From NCBI GenBank assembly GCA_965224595.1, contig OZ245058.1, forward strand, positions 2,852,001 to 2,916,000: 64,000 nucleotides of DNA, read 5' to 3'. The position numbers and the translations under genes were made by a program. This document shows, one piece after another, positions 34,695-43,974 of the stretch (its first letter is position 1; each line of letters begins with the position of its first letter). This DNA is from Aliivibrio_A sp016764915 (lineage in GTDB: Bacteria > Pseudomonadota > Gammaproteobacteria > Enterobacterales > Vibrionaceae). The notes beneath the pieces were generated by a model. The model saw only the letters and a program-made list of their open reading frames with translations. It was not told the origin of the DNA and made no database searches.

Positions 34695-36146
34695 TTAGCT
34701 TTTCCAAAATGCAGGCACAAACAGCACTAATACCGTTAAAATCTCTAACCTTCCCATCAACATTCCAATGCTTAAAATCCATTTAGCCGCATCTGGTAGA
34801 GTGGCAAAATTACCCGTTGGCCCAATGATGGATCCCATGCCAGGGCCGACATTGGCCACTGCGGTAATCGCGGCGCTAATACTGGTGACTGAATCTAACC
34901 CCATGGTTCCTAACGCTGCGGATATGACGATAATAGTAATAAAAAAAGTCAGAACAAAGGCCACCACAGATCGAACAATATCTTCGGTAACCGGCCTGCC
35001 ATTATAACGTTGGACAAAAATTCCTGAGGGATGAATCAATTTCATCATCTGGGTTTTAAGCAGCGCAAACGCAATCTGAAAACGAAATATTTTAATGCCA
35101 CCAGCAGTAGAGCCTGAACATGCACCAGTCAACATAATAAAAGCGCAGATAATGGTCGGGAATGACCCCCAGGCGGTAAAATCCTCTAAGCCAAAACCTG
35201 TGGTTGTAACGATGGAGATGATATTAAAAATTGAAACTCGAAGCGCATCGATAAATTGGTAATCTCTTTGCAGGGTTAACCAGATAGCGACTGAGAGACT
35301 ACAGAGCAGTACAAGAAGGAAAAACCCCCTCACTTGAGCATCTTGCCAGAGTTGGCGACTGTCCCTCTTTTTAAGTGCTTGCACAAACAGTAAAAAAGGC
35401 AAACCTCCTGCAAACATAAAGAGTGAACCAATCCAATGAGCACCGTTGGAGAAGTGATTCATTGAGCTGTCTGATGTGGAGTATCCACCCGTGGAGAGGG
35501 TGGTAAAAGCGTGGTTTATTGCCTCAAATGGGCTCATTCCGGTAATGATGTAGCCAATAAAGCAGAAAAAAGTCAGAGTGAGATAGACACTCACAATATA
35601 TTTTGCGACATTTTTGGTTCTAGGGACACTTTTCTCTGACCAATCTGATGATTCGGTTTGGAATAGGCGCATCCCTCCAACATTCAACATCGGCAGGATT
35701 GCTACGGCCATGACAATAAACCCCACGCCACCAAGCCATTGTAAAGTGGATCGCCACAACAAAATGCTGGGTGCCATGGTATCTAAGCCACTGAGCACAG
35801 TTGAACCTGTTGTAGTGATTCCAGACATGGTTTCAAAGTAGGCATCGGTAAAACTGATGTGGTTGATAAAAACAAAAGGCAGCGCTGCAAAGGCACTGGC
35901 AATAGTCCACACCAAGGTGGTAATAAGGAACATGTCACGCACGTTCATTTTGAATTTAAAGGTTTTTATTCTGCCAACGGACAGGCAAGCAAATGCCACA
36001 AGGTGGGTGATGGTCACCGCTTGCGCAAATTCAATAAAACCCGCGGTACTGGTAAAAAGAGCGACGGCGGTAGGTATGTACATAAAAAGGGCGATCTTAG
36101 ACAAGACCAGCCCTATTACGAACATAATAGGTTTTAGATTGACCAT
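34695..36146 (-). CDS. trkH: Trk potassium uptake channel TrkH
   Basis: A 483-residue inner-membrane K+ channel subunit that works with TrkA. The four selectivity-filter repeats are recognisable around their glycines: TTTGSTVLSG, TTLSTGGYST, TTTGFGLEDF and VANVGPGMGS. Length and start (MVNLKPIMFVIGLVLSKIAL) are typical. It follows trkA with one base between stop and start, so they are translated together. Last gene of the def-fmt-rsmB-trkA-trkH operon. Confidence 0.96.
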   Translation of the reverse strand: MVNLKPIMFVIGLVLSKIALFMYIPTAVALFTSTAGFIEFAQAVTITHLVAFACLSVGRIKTFKFKMNVRDMFLITTLVWTIASAFAALPFVFINHISFTDAYFETMSGITTTGSTVLSGLDTMAPSILLWRSTLQWLGGVGFIVMAVAILPMLNVGGMRLFQTESSDWSEKSVPRTKNVAKYIVSVYLTLTFFCFIGYIITGMSPFEAINHAFTTLSTGGYSTSDSSMNHFSNGAHWIGSLFMFAGGLPFLLFVQALKKRDSRQLWQDAQVRGFFLLVLLCSLSVAIWLTLQRDYQFIDALRVSIFNIISIVTTTGFGLEDFTAWGSFPTIICAFIMLTGACSGSTAGGIKIFRFQIAFALLKTQMMKLIHPSGIFVQRYNGRPVTEDIVRSVVAFVLTFFITIIVISAALGTMGLDSVTSISAAITAVANVGPGMGSIIGPTGNFATLPDAAKWILSIGMLMGRLEILTVLVLFVPAFWKS

Positions 36147-36147
36147 A

Positions 36148-37524
36148 TTATAAGAAAAAAGGACTTGGTTGGAATAAGCGTTCTACATCCGGTACATACT
36201 TCTTATCCACAAGGAACATAACCACGTGATCATCCTGTTCGATCACTGTTTTGTCGTGTGCAATTAATACTTCTTCACCTCGAACAATAGCGCCAATGGT
36301 TGCACCGGGTGGAAGTTTAATATTGCCGATAGCTCGCCCCACTACTTTTGACGTATTCTCATCCCCATGAGCAATCGCTTCAATCGCTTCTGCAGCGCCG
36401 CGACGTAAGGATGATACGTTGACAATATCTGCTCGGCGAACGTGAGTTAATAGTGCCGATATTGTCGCTTGTTGGGGAGATATGGCGATATCAATGGTGC
36501 CGCCTTGTACTAAATCAACATAAGCGCTGCGTTGAATCAATACCATCACTTTTTTGGCCCCCATACGTTTGGCGAGCATTGCGGACATTATATTAGCTTC
36601 ATCGTCATTGGTCACCGCGATAAATACATCAACTTGATCAATGTGCTCTTCATTGAGCAGCTCTTGATCTGAAGCATCACCACAAAACACGATGGTGTTG
36701 TCCAGTAGCTCAGACAATCGCTCAGCTCGCTGCTGATTTCGTTCAATTAATTTAACACTGTATGACTGCTCAAGACGGCTGGCTAAACCTGCCCCAATGT
36801 TGCCTCCACCGACAATCATAATTCGTTTATACGGTTTTTCCAGACGCTGAAGTTCACTCATTACTGAGCGAATATGATTGCTAGCAGCGACAAAAAACAC
36901 TTCGTCATCAGCTTCAATAATGGTGGTGCCTTGAGGACGAATCGGGCGTCCTTGACGAAAAATAGCAGCAACGCGGGTATCGATGTGTGGCATATGCTCG
37001 CTAAGCGCCGAGAGAGCGTTGCCTACGAGTGGCCCACCATAATAGGCTTTTACCGCGACCAAACCGACACGATTTTCGGCAAAACTCACCACCTGAAGTG
37101 CACCAGGATACTGAATTAATCGTTCAATATACCCGGTAACAAGCTCTTCAGGAGCAATCAAGTGATCAACGGGAACAGCGTCAGATTGAAAAAGGCGATC
37201 TTTCTCTTTTAAGTATTCTGGAGAGCGAATACGTGCCACTCGGCTGGGAGTATTAAACAGCGTAAAAGCAATCTGACACGCACTCATGTTGGTTTCATCA
37301 GAATTCGTCACTGCTACTAGCATATCCGCATCCTGAGCCCCCGCTTCACGCAAGGTATCAGGGTGGCTGGCGAATCCGTGGACTACTCGCAAATCATATT
37401 TGTCTTGCAGCTCTCTGAGCCTATCAGGATCTTTGTCGACGACAGTGATATCATTATTTTCACCCACCAGGTTTTCAGCCAGTGTGCCGCCAACTTGTCC
37501 TGCACCAAGAATGATTATTTTCAT
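36148..37524 (-). CDS. trkA: Trk system regulatory NAD-binding protein TrkA
   Basis: A 458-residue cytoplasmic ring protein that gates TrkH in response to nucleotides. Two RCK (TrkA-N/TrkA-C) units are seen: MKIIILGAGQVGGTLAENLV at the start and KRIMIVGGGNIGAGLASRLE near residue 233, both with glycine-rich NAD(H) or ATP loops. Length is normal. It comes 48 bp after rsmB and directly before trkH. Confidence 0.97.
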   Translation of the reverse strand: MKIIILGAGQVGGTLAENLVGENNDITVVDKDPDRLRELQDKYDLRVVHGFASHPDTLREAGAQDADMLVAVTNSDETNMSACQIAFTLFNTPSRVARIRSPEYLKEKDRLFQSDAVPVDHLIAPEELVTGYIERLIQYPGALQVVSFAENRVGLVAVKAYYGGPLVGNALSALSEHMPHIDTRVAAIFRQGRPIRPQGTTIIEADDEVFFVAASNHIRSVMSELQRLEKPYKRIMIVGGGNIGAGLASRLEQSYSVKLIERNQQRAERLSELLDNTIVFCGDASDQELLNEEHIDQVDVFIAVTNDDEANIMSAMLAKRMGAKKVMVLIQRSAYVDLVQGGTIDIAISPQQATISALLTHVRRADIVNVSSLRRGAAEAIEAIAHGDENTSKVVGRAIGNIKLPPGATIGAIVRGEEVLIAHDKTVIEQDDHVVMFLVDKKYVPDVERLFQPSPFFL

Positions 37525-37572
37525 AATATAAGCCTACGCTTGTTCAATACTGTTTGTGAGTGCTGCTATAGA

Positions 37573-38853
37573 TTAACTCTTTTTTGCTAATACCGCATAG
37601 TAGAAACCATCCATATCTTGTTCACCTGGCAGTATTTGATGTCCCGGGTTAGCAAGCTCTGAATCTATGAGTGTGGCATCTGCTGTTCTTTGTAAAAAGG
37701 CGGTTACTTGATCTCTATTCTCTTGTGGAGTAATTGAGCAAGTAGCATAAACCATTGTGCCACCAGATTTTAGTTGAAGCCACATCGCATCAAATATTTC
37801 AGCCTGAAGCTGAGTCAGTGCAGTGATATCATCCGCTCTACGTAGCCATTTTATATCAGGGTGTCGACGAATGACTCCTGTAGCTGAACAAGGCGCATCC
37901 AGCAAAATACGGTCAAACTTCTCACCACTCCACCACTGCTCAGGATACCGAGCATCACCACAAACGATTTCTGCCTGCAGGTTGAGTCGTTCTAGGTTTT
38001 CGTGTACTCGTTTGAGACGATTTTCATCACAATCAATAGCCACAACTTGGCAACCTGGAGTGCGTTCAAGAATATGTGCGGTCTTTCCACCGGGAGCGGC
38101 GCAACAATCAAGAATTAACTCTCCACTTTTGGGTTGCAAATACTCAACGGACAGTTGAGCTGCTGCATCTTGTACAGATACCCAACCCTGTTCAAAGCCC
38201 GGCAACTTCATAACATCACAAGGTAAAAGCAATTTTAGAGCATCAGGGGCTGTGGGATGAGTCTCTGTCGCTATCTCTTCAACATTAAGTAGTTGTTGAT
38301 ACTCATCTCGAGTGTGATGCTGTCGGTTTACCCTTAACCACATTGGTGCTTTCGTATTGTTTGCTTCAACAATTTGTTGCCAGCTATCTGGGTAAGCGCT
38401 TTGAAGCAGTTTGAGTAACCAACTAGGATGGCCATACTTTCCTGCATTGTGGCTTGTTGCTTTTAGGTCTAAAGCCGCTTGATCGCGCTGGTAGCTACGA
38501 AGAACCGCATTAATTAGACCACGCAAACGTGGCCCTTTTAATCCTTTGGTTCCTTCAACCGTTTCACCAACGGCGGCATGAGGCGGAATTCTCATAAAGC
38601 TTAGCTGGTAGATACCGACCAGGATAAGGTGATGAAAAACGCGTTGTTTCCCTTTTAAGGGTTTATCCATCAGCTCATTGGCAATCGATTCTAGACGCGG
38701 TAAAAAGCGTAATACGCCGTAGCATATCTCTTGCAGTAGCGCATGATCACGGGGTTTTATCTGTTGCTGTGCTGCAGGCAAAACATTGGATAGAGATTGG
38801 CCTTGATCAACAACTTGGAAAATAACACTGGCTGCCGTAGCGCGAACATTCAT
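37573..38853 (-). CDS. rsmB: 16S rRNA m5C967 methyltransferase RsmB
   Basis: A 426-residue SAM-dependent methyltransferase that modifies C967 of 16S rRNA. An N-terminal NusB-like RNA-binding domain (residues ~1-140) precedes the Rossmann domain, with SAM motif DCCAAPGGKTAHIL, motif IV LLDAPCSATGVIRRHPDI (catalytic cysteine in PCS) and YATCSITPQENRD with the second cysteine. It lies 57 bp after fmt in the def-fmt-rsmB order common to gammaproteobacteria. Confidence 0.97.
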   Translation of the reverse strand: MNVRATAASVIFQVVDQGQSLSNVLPAAQQQIKPRDHALLQEICYGVLRFLPRLESIANELMDKPLKGKQRVFHHLILVGIYQLSFMRIPPHAAVGETVEGTKGLKGPRLRGLINAVLRSYQRDQAALDLKATSHNAGKYGHPSWLLKLLQSAYPDSWQQIVEANNTKAPMWLRVNRQHHTRDEYQQLLNVEEIATETHPTAPDALKLLLPCDVMKLPGFEQGWVSVQDAAAQLSVEYLQPKSGELILDCCAAPGGKTAHILERTPGCQVVAIDCDENRLKRVHENLERLNLQAEIVCGDARYPEQWWSGEKFDRILLDAPCSATGVIRRHPDIKWLRRADDITALTQLQAEIFDAMWLQLKSGGTMVYATCSITPQENRDQVTAFLQRTADATLIDSELANPGHQILPGEQDMDGFYYAVLAKKS

Positions 38854-38910
38854 GGTTGGGTACCTAACATGGTGGCTGGGGTAGAACCAGCCTTGGAAAA
38901 TAGAATAAAA

Positions 38911-39867
38911 TTAGTTGAGAACGGTGCCAACTTCAAACCACTCTTTACGAGAGTTTAAAATATCTTGAACTGGCATCGCTTTTTTACCGGGGATCTGTAG
39001 CTGTTCAAACACAATAGCACCATCGCCAGTGGCAACGTAGATACCCGTTTTATCCGCTTTAAATATCGTACCAGCAGACGTGTGGTTGTTATTACCTTCA
39101 AGCGGTTCAGCTCGGCTCTGCCATACCTTGACATTTTGCTCAGCGACAGAGAAATAACTCATTGGCCATGGATTGAAAGCACGAATGCAACGCTCAATGG
39201 TATTGGCGTCAAGATTCCAATCAATTTTGGCTTCATCTTTACTTAGCTTTTTCGCGTAGTTTGATAGTTCATCATTTTGCTTTTCGGCTACGACCGTACC
39301 ATCTGCAATGGTCGATAGGCAGTCAGCCAGGGCTGTTGGACCTAATTGAGCCAACTTTTCATACATGGTTGCACTGGTATCATTTGGCTCAATGGGTAGA
39401 GATGCAATGCTTAACATGTCGCCAGTATCCAAACCAAGGTCCATCTGCATAATGGTTACGCCAGTCTCTTGGTCACCCGCCCAAATTGAACGTTGAATCG
39501 GAGCCGCTCCACGCCAGCGTGGTAGTAGTGAACCGTGCACATTAATACAGCCTAACCTTGGTGTATCCAACACGACTTGTGGTAGCAATAAACCATAAGC
39601 GACGACCACCATCAGATCAGCGTTTAGTGCTGTTAATTGTTGTTTGGCCTCGTCACTTTTAAAGTTCTCAGGTTGATATACAGGGATATTACCTTCTAGT
39701 GCCATGTTTTTTACTGGGCTGGCGGTGAGTTTTTTACCACGACCTGCTGGACGATCGGGCTGAGTGTAGACGCCAATAATCTCATGCTGAGAAGACAACA
39801 ACGCCGCCAGGTGACGGGCGGCGAAGTCAGGAGTACCAGCAAAAACAATGCGAAGTGATTTGCTCAA
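38911..39867 (-). CDS. fmt: Methionyl-tRNA formyltransferase Fmt
   Basis: A 318-residue enzyme that formylates Met-tRNAfMet with 10-formyl-THF for initiation. Starts MSKSLRIVFAGTPDFAARHL. The formyltransferase core has CINVHGSLLPRWRGAAPIQR with the catalytic Asn-His pair and MQMDLGLDTGDML, followed by the C-terminal OB-fold domain. It comes 16 bp after def; the two act at the two ends of the formyl cycle. Confidence 0.97.
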   Translation of the reverse strand: MSKSLRIVFAGTPDFAARHLAALLSSQHEIIGVYTQPDRPAGRGKKLTASPVKNMALEGNIPVYQPENFKSDEAKQQLTALNADLMVVVAYGLLLPQVVLDTPRLGCINVHGSLLPRWRGAAPIQRSIWAGDQETGVTIMQMDLGLDTGDMLSIASLPIEPNDTSATMYEKLAQLGPTALADCLSTIADGTVVAEKQNDELSNYAKKLSKDEAKIDWNLDANTIERCIRAFNPWPMSYFSVAEQNVKVWQSRAEPLEGNNNHTSAGTIFKADKTGIYVATGDGAIVFEQLQIPGKKAMPVQDILNSRKEWFEVGTVLN

Positions 39868-39883
39868 AGTAACCTCTATTAAT

Positions 39884-40393
39884 TTAGTTTTTTTCGTTAT
39901 AACGCTTAATTTTTTCTAGTTTCTGTTTAATGCGCTGGCGTTTTAACGGAGAAAGATAATCGACAAATAACTTACCTTTCAGATGGTCTAACTCGTGCTG
40001 AACGCAGATGGCAAGTAGATTGTCTGCTTCAAATGAGATGGTTTTACCTTCTCTATCCAGTGCGGTTACGGATACTTCCGCTGCTCGTGGAATCAGCGCT
40101 AGAGCACCAGGTATTGAGAGGCACCCCTCTTCGATTCCATCTTCACCACGTTTCTCTGTAATGATTGGGTTTATTAACACGATTGGATCATTACGTTCTT
40201 CAGAGATGTCGATAACAACGATGCACTGATGAACATCAACCTGAGTGGCGGCAAGACCTATTCCCTCTTCGTTGTACATGGTTTCAATCATGTCATCAAT
40301 TAAGGTTTGAAGCTCAGGAGTGACGGTTTCAACTTTTGTTGCAACCGTGCGTAGTCGTTCATCTGGGAACGTTAATACATTTAATACAGACAT
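39884..40393 (-). CDS. def: Peptide deformylase Def
   Basis: 169 residues from ATG 40,393 (MSVLNVLTFPDERLRTVATK), the usual family start; a longer frame adds 21 residues with no support. Removes the formyl group from nascent chains. The three signature motifs are present: GIGLAATQVD, EEGCLSIPG (metal cysteine) and CVQHELDHLKGKLF (HExxH metal-binding glutamate and histidines). First gene of the operon, divergent from dprA. Confidence 0.97.
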   Translation of the reverse strand: MSVLNVLTFPDERLRTVATKVETVTPELQTLIDDMIETMYNEEGIGLAATQVDVHQCIVVIDISEERNDPIVLINPIITEKRGEDGIEEGCLSIPGALALIPRAAEVSVTALDREGKTISFEADNLLAICVQHELDHLKGKLFVDYLSPLKRQRIKQKLEKIKRYNEKN

Positions 40394-40512
40394 AGGTACT
40401 CTAAATATTGAACTGTGCCGAAAACAGCATAACTTTATGGCTCCAATTCTAGTCATTTTATGAACGAAATGACAGCATCAAATCTACCTCAAATTTTACA
40501 AAGGGTCGGATT

Positions 40513-41613
40513 ATGGATGAAAAAAAATTAATACAGTGGTTAAGACTGAGTTTTACCCCTGGGCTGGGGGGGCAGAAACTATCAAAACTGCTTGCTATTG
40601 ACTCTCCTGAGAACCTACTTAACTACTCAGCACAACAGCTAAAAGGGTGTGGATTAACTGCAGCACAAACACGATATATGCAAGCTCCATTGAGTAAAGA
40701 TATAGAACTTGCTATGAAGTGGCAGTCTCAACCCTCTTGCCACATTATTCATTTACAGTCTCCTCACTACCCAAGGTTGCTAAAAGAGATAGCGTCACCG
40801 CCGCCTATTTTGTTTGTGCAAGGCCGGGTTAATGTATTGACTAACCCTCAACTTGCGGTAGTTGGCAGTCGGAATGCAACCGTTGATGGTTTAGAGTCCG
40901 CCCATCAATTTTCGTATGAATTAGCAAAGCAGGGATATGTGATCACTAGTGGCCTAGCACTAGGTGTTGATGGTTATGCTCATCAAGGGGCACTGAAAGC
41001 TAAAGGGGAAACCATTGCAGTTTTAGGTTCTGGTTTATCACAAGTATATCCTTCTCGTCACAAGAAGTTGGCCGTGGACATTATTGAAAATGGTGCTTTA
41101 GTTTCTGAGTTCAGACCTGATGCGAAGCCAAGGCCAGAGCATTTTCCAAGAAGAAATCGAATCATAAGTGGACTTTCAACGGGGGTGTTGGTGATTGAGG
41201 CTGCAGAAAAAAGTGGTTCATTAATTACCGCACGATACGCTAATGAACAGGGACGTGAGGTGTTTGCTTTACCAGGATCAATTCATAATCCGACCAGCCG
41301 TGGTTGTAATGCATTGATAAAAAAAGGAGCCTACCTAGTGGACAGTGTTAAAGAGATTGTTGATGAAGTCGGTGTGCTAACAGAGTGTGCAATGACTAAC
41401 CAAATGACACTTTTTGACGTACAATCACAGTTAGGGGAATTGCCATTTCCTGAAGTGTTAGCTAACGTAGGAAGTAAAGTCACTCCTATCGATTTTATTG
41501 CACAAGCTAGTAAGCAGCCAGTGCACGAAATTATGATGCAGCTACTTGAATTAGAGTTGCAAGACTTTATCATTGCAGTCCCAGGTGGATATATTAGAAA
41601 ACGGAGGGGTTAG
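40513..41613 (+). CDS. dprA: DNA-processing protein DprA
   Basis: A 366-residue protein that binds incoming single-stranded DNA during natural transformation and loads RecA. The Rossmann-like core shows LAVVGSRNATVDGLESAHQF and GLALGVDGYAHQGAL, and RPEHFPRRNRIISGLSTGVL follows. A C-terminal winged-helix part ends at GGYIRKRRG. The frame is intact. It matters in this window because ComM, another transformation protein, is interrupted. It begins the dprA-smg operon. Confidence 0.96.
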   Translation: MDEKKLIQWLRLSFTPGLGGQKLSKLLAIDSPENLLNYSAQQLKGCGLTAAQTRYMQAPLSKDIELAMKWQSQPSCHIIHLQSPHYPRLLKEIASPPPILFVQGRVNVLTNPQLAVVGSRNATVDGLESAHQFSYELAKQGYVITSGLALGVDGYAHQGALKAKGETIAVLGSGLSQVYPSRHKKLAVDIIENGALVSEFRPDAKPRPEHFPRRNRIISGLSTGVLVIEAAEKSGSLITARYANEQGREVFALPGSIHNPTSRGCNALIKKGAYLVDSVKEIVDEVGVLTECAMTNQMTLFDVQSQLGELPFPEVLANVGSKVTPIDFIAQASKQPVHEIMMQLLELELQDFIIAVPGGYIRKRRG

Positions 41614-41615
41614 CC

Positions 41616-42092
41616 ATGATGGATATTCTGATGTACTTATTTGAAACGTACATACAACACAACGATGTAGAGTTAACCGTCGATCAAGATAAGCTTGAAG
41701 AAGAGTTACTAAGAGCAGGCTTTTATCAACAAGATATCTACAAAGCTCTGCAGTGGTTAGAGCAGCTAGCTATTTTACAAGAAGAGGATGGAGGTTCTTA
41801 CCTATTGAGCAGTGGCTCAGCATCGATGCGTGTCTATACCACCATTGAGAGTGAGCGTTTAGATGTACAGTGCCGAGGTTTTATTCTGTTTTTAGAGCAA
41901 ATTAATGTACTTAATTGTGAAACTCGTGAAATGATCATCGATAGAATTATGGAGCTTGATACTTCTGAGTTCTCTCTGGATGATCTTAAATGGGTTATTT
42001 TAATGGTGTTGTTCAATGCTCCTGGTAATGAGAACGCTTATAACCAGATGGAAGAGCTGGTTTATAATACTGAGCAAGGCATGCTGCACTGA
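41616..42092 (+). CDS. smg: Smg family protein (DUF494)
   Basis: A 158-residue (or 157, using the second ATG) acidic helical protein, MMDILMYLFETYIQHNDVEL. The Smg family lies between dprA and the topoisomerase-like zinc-finger gene throughout gammaproteobacteria, as here. Function is not established. The stop overlaps the next start (TGATG). Confidence 0.92.
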   Translation: MMDILMYLFETYIQHNDVELTVDQDKLEEELLRAGFYQQDIYKALQWLEQLAILQEEDGGSYLLSSGSASMRVYTTIESERLDVQCRGFILFLEQINVLNCETREMIIDRIMELDTSEFSLDDLKWVILMVLFNAPGNENAYNQMEELVYNTEQGMLH

Positions 42093-42634
42093 TGTCACTT
42101 TTTACTCAGCATGAACATGCACTCGTGGAGATGTGTCCACAGTGCGACAGTGAATTGACCATTAAGCACAGTAAAAGTGGTCCATTTTTAGGATGTGTTT
42201 CTTTCCCTGTTTGTGATTTCACTAGAGCATTGCATCAAAATGATGGACATATTGTTAAAGAATTAGGTTTACCTTGTCCTGAGTGCTCAAATGAATTGGT
42301 ATTAAGGCAAGGGCGATTTGGTATGTTTATTGGTTGCGCGTCTTTTCCTAAGTGTCACCATATTGAACCACTAAACCCAAAAAAAGCAGAAAGCAGTGAG
42401 TCGTTAATTGAGTGTCCTGAATGTAACAAAGGATATTTAACGGAGAGAAAATCTCGTTTTGGTAAAACGTTTTACGCCTGCGATAGTTATCCGAAATGTC
42501 GTTTTTCGGTCAATTATTTGCCAGTTAGTGGTGAGTGTAGTGAGTGCCACTTCTCTCTACTATTAGAACGGAACATGGCTTCGGGCACTTGCTATCAGTG
42601 CGCTGACAAAAAGTGTAACAACTTCCAAAAATAA
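42092..42634 (+). CDS. Topoisomerase I-type zinc-finger protein (YrdD-like)
   Basis: A 180-residue protein with four repeated Cys4 zinc ribbons of the topoisomerase I C-terminal type: CPQCDSELTIKHSKSGPFLG, CPECSNELVLRQGRFGMFIG, CPECNKGYLTERKSRFGKTF and CSECHFSLLLERNM. No topoisomerase catalytic domain is present. Probably binds single-stranded nucleic acid. Starts inside the smg stop codon and is the last gene before purE. Confidence 0.9.
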   Translation: MSLFTQHEHALVEMCPQCDSELTIKHSKSGPFLGCVSFPVCDFTRALHQNDGHIVKELGLPCPECSNELVLRQGRFGMFIGCASFPKCHHIEPLNPKKAESSESLIECPECNKGYLTERKSRFGKTFYACDSYPKCRFSVNYLPVSGECSECHFSLLLERNMASGTCYQCADKKCNNFQK

Positions 42635-42661
42635 GTTATCGATCATTTTCAATTCTGTCCG

Positions 42662-42687
42662 TATAATACGTAAGCAATCGTTTACGT
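42662..42687 (+). promoter_or_regulatory. purE promoter with PurR-type operator
   Basis: A -10 hexamer TATAAT (42,662-42,667) is followed by AAGCAATCGTTTACGT (42,672-42,687), which matches the PurR box ACGCAAACGTTTNCGT at 14 of 16 positions. This places the repressor over the start point. Confidence 0.75.
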
Positions 42688-42711
42688 ACTTAAATTTGAA
42701 AGGAAACTTGA

Positions 42712-43218
42712 ATGAACAAGCCATTTGTTGCTGTTTTAATGGGGTCTGACTCTGATCTACCTGTAATGCAATCTACTCTCGATGTTTTAAAGTCATTCAA
42801 TATTACAACGGAAGTAAAAATTACCTCTGCGCATCGTACTCCAGCGGCTACCTACAGTTTTGTAACGGATGCAGAAGTACGCGGTTGTGGCGTATTTATT
42901 TGTGCTGCAGGTTTAGCCGCTCACCTAGCAGGCGCTGTCGCTGGAATCACGACATTACCGGTTATTGGTGTGCCAATGGATGCAGGCCCACTGCAAGGAA
43001 TGGACGCTCTACTTTCAACGGCGATGATGCCTGGTGGTGTTCCTGTTGCTACTGTTGCTATTGGTAGTGCTGGCGCTAAGAATGCTGGATACCTTGCTGC
43101 TCAAATTCTAGCAACAGGCGATGCTGAGTTAAAAGCAGCAGTAAAAGCGAACCGTCAAAAGAACGCAGAAGACGTTATGGCGAAAGATGCCGCTCTACAA
43201 GCACGGCTACAAGGGTAA
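42712..43218 (+). CDS. purE: N5-carboxyaminoimidazole ribonucleotide mutase PurE
   Basis: A 168-residue class I PurE that converts N5-CAIR to CAIR in purine synthesis. Starts MNKPFVAVLMGSDSDLPVMQ; the active-site loops GSDSD, SAHRTP and AGLAAHLAGAVAG are present. A PurR-type operator lies at its promoter and a terminator follows it. In most vibrios purK, which makes N5-CAIR, is adjacent; here it is absent and the next gene is tsaC, so purK must be elsewhere or missing. Confidence 0.96.
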   Translation: MNKPFVAVLMGSDSDLPVMQSTLDVLKSFNITTEVKITSAHRTPAATYSFVTDAEVRGCGVFICAAGLAAHLAGAVAGITTLPVIGVPMDAGPLQGMDALLSTAMMPGGVPVATVAIGSAGAKNAGYLAAQILATGDAELKAAVKANRQKNAEDVMAKDAALQARLQG

Positions 43219-43283
43219 ATTGTATTGGAATATGTCAGGATGTTGCATCCTGAAGTAGTTTGGGTATAGTCCTTGAATTACTG

Positions 43284-43310
43284 AGGCGCTCTCATAGGGG
43301 CGCTTTTTTT
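43284..43310 (+). terminator. Terminator after purE
   Basis: AGGCGCTC paired with GGGGCGCT around a short loop, followed by TTTTTTT, between purE and tsaC. Confidence 0.8.
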
Positions 43311-43343
43311 ATGACTGTCGTTTGCTTAGTTTAGGAGTCGTTG

Positions 43344-43901
43344 ATGGAAAATTTGAAAAAAGTCGTAACCGCTCTGAACAGTGGCGAGGTGATTGCTTAT
43401 CCTACTGAGGGTGTATTTGGTGTGGGTTGCGATCCTACTAATGAGCAGGCAATACAGAAATTGCTCAATTTAAAGCAGCGTCCAAGTAGTAAAGGTTTAA
43501 TCTTAATTGCCGCTAATATTGAGCAGTTAAATCCCTACATTGAATGGTCAGCGATCAGTGTAGAGATTCAGCAACGGATTTTATCGACATGGCCAGGTCC
43601 AGTTACTTGGGTTATGCCAATAAAACCGAATATATCTAAACTGCTTTGTGGGCAGTTTAACTCGATTGCTGTAAGGGTGACAGATCATGTTGATGTGCAA
43701 CAATTGTGCTGTGAGTTTGGTGGCGCGATCACTTCAACCAGTGCCAACCTTACCACTATGCCTCCTTGCCGAACGGTTGCTGAGGTGGAGCAACAATTTA
43801 ATCGACAACAAGTGACAATATTACACGGTGTGGTTGGTGATAGAGAAACCCCAACTGAGATTCGTGATGCATTGACTGGTAATGTTTTACGCCCTGGTTA
43901 A
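43344..43901 (+). CDS. tsaC: Threonylcarbamoyl-AMP synthase TsaC
   Basis: 185 residues from ATG 43,344 with TAGGAG about 7-12 bases upstream; a TTG one codon earlier is an alternative. It makes threonylcarbamoyl-AMP for the t6A37 tRNA modification. The YrdC/Sua5 nucleotide-binding residues are seen in VIAYPTEGVFGVGCDP, LLNLKQRPSSKGLILI and the SANLT motif. It is the short YrdC-type form without the Sua5 extension. Upstream of aroE, as in E. coli. Confidence 0.95.
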   Translation: MENLKKVVTALNSGEVIAYPTEGVFGVGCDPTNEQAIQKLLNLKQRPSSKGLILIAANIEQLNPYIEWSAISVEIQQRILSTWPGPVTWVMPIKPNISKLLCGQFNSIAVRVTDHVDVQQLCCEFGGAITSTSANLTTMPPCRTVAEVEQQFNRQQVTILHGVVGDRETPTEIRDALTGNVLRPG

Positions 43902-43974
43902 TGCTTGATAGTTGTATAGGGTGTGATAACGTCAAGAGCATTGAATATATCTACTCTTGTTGTTTGAGGATCCT

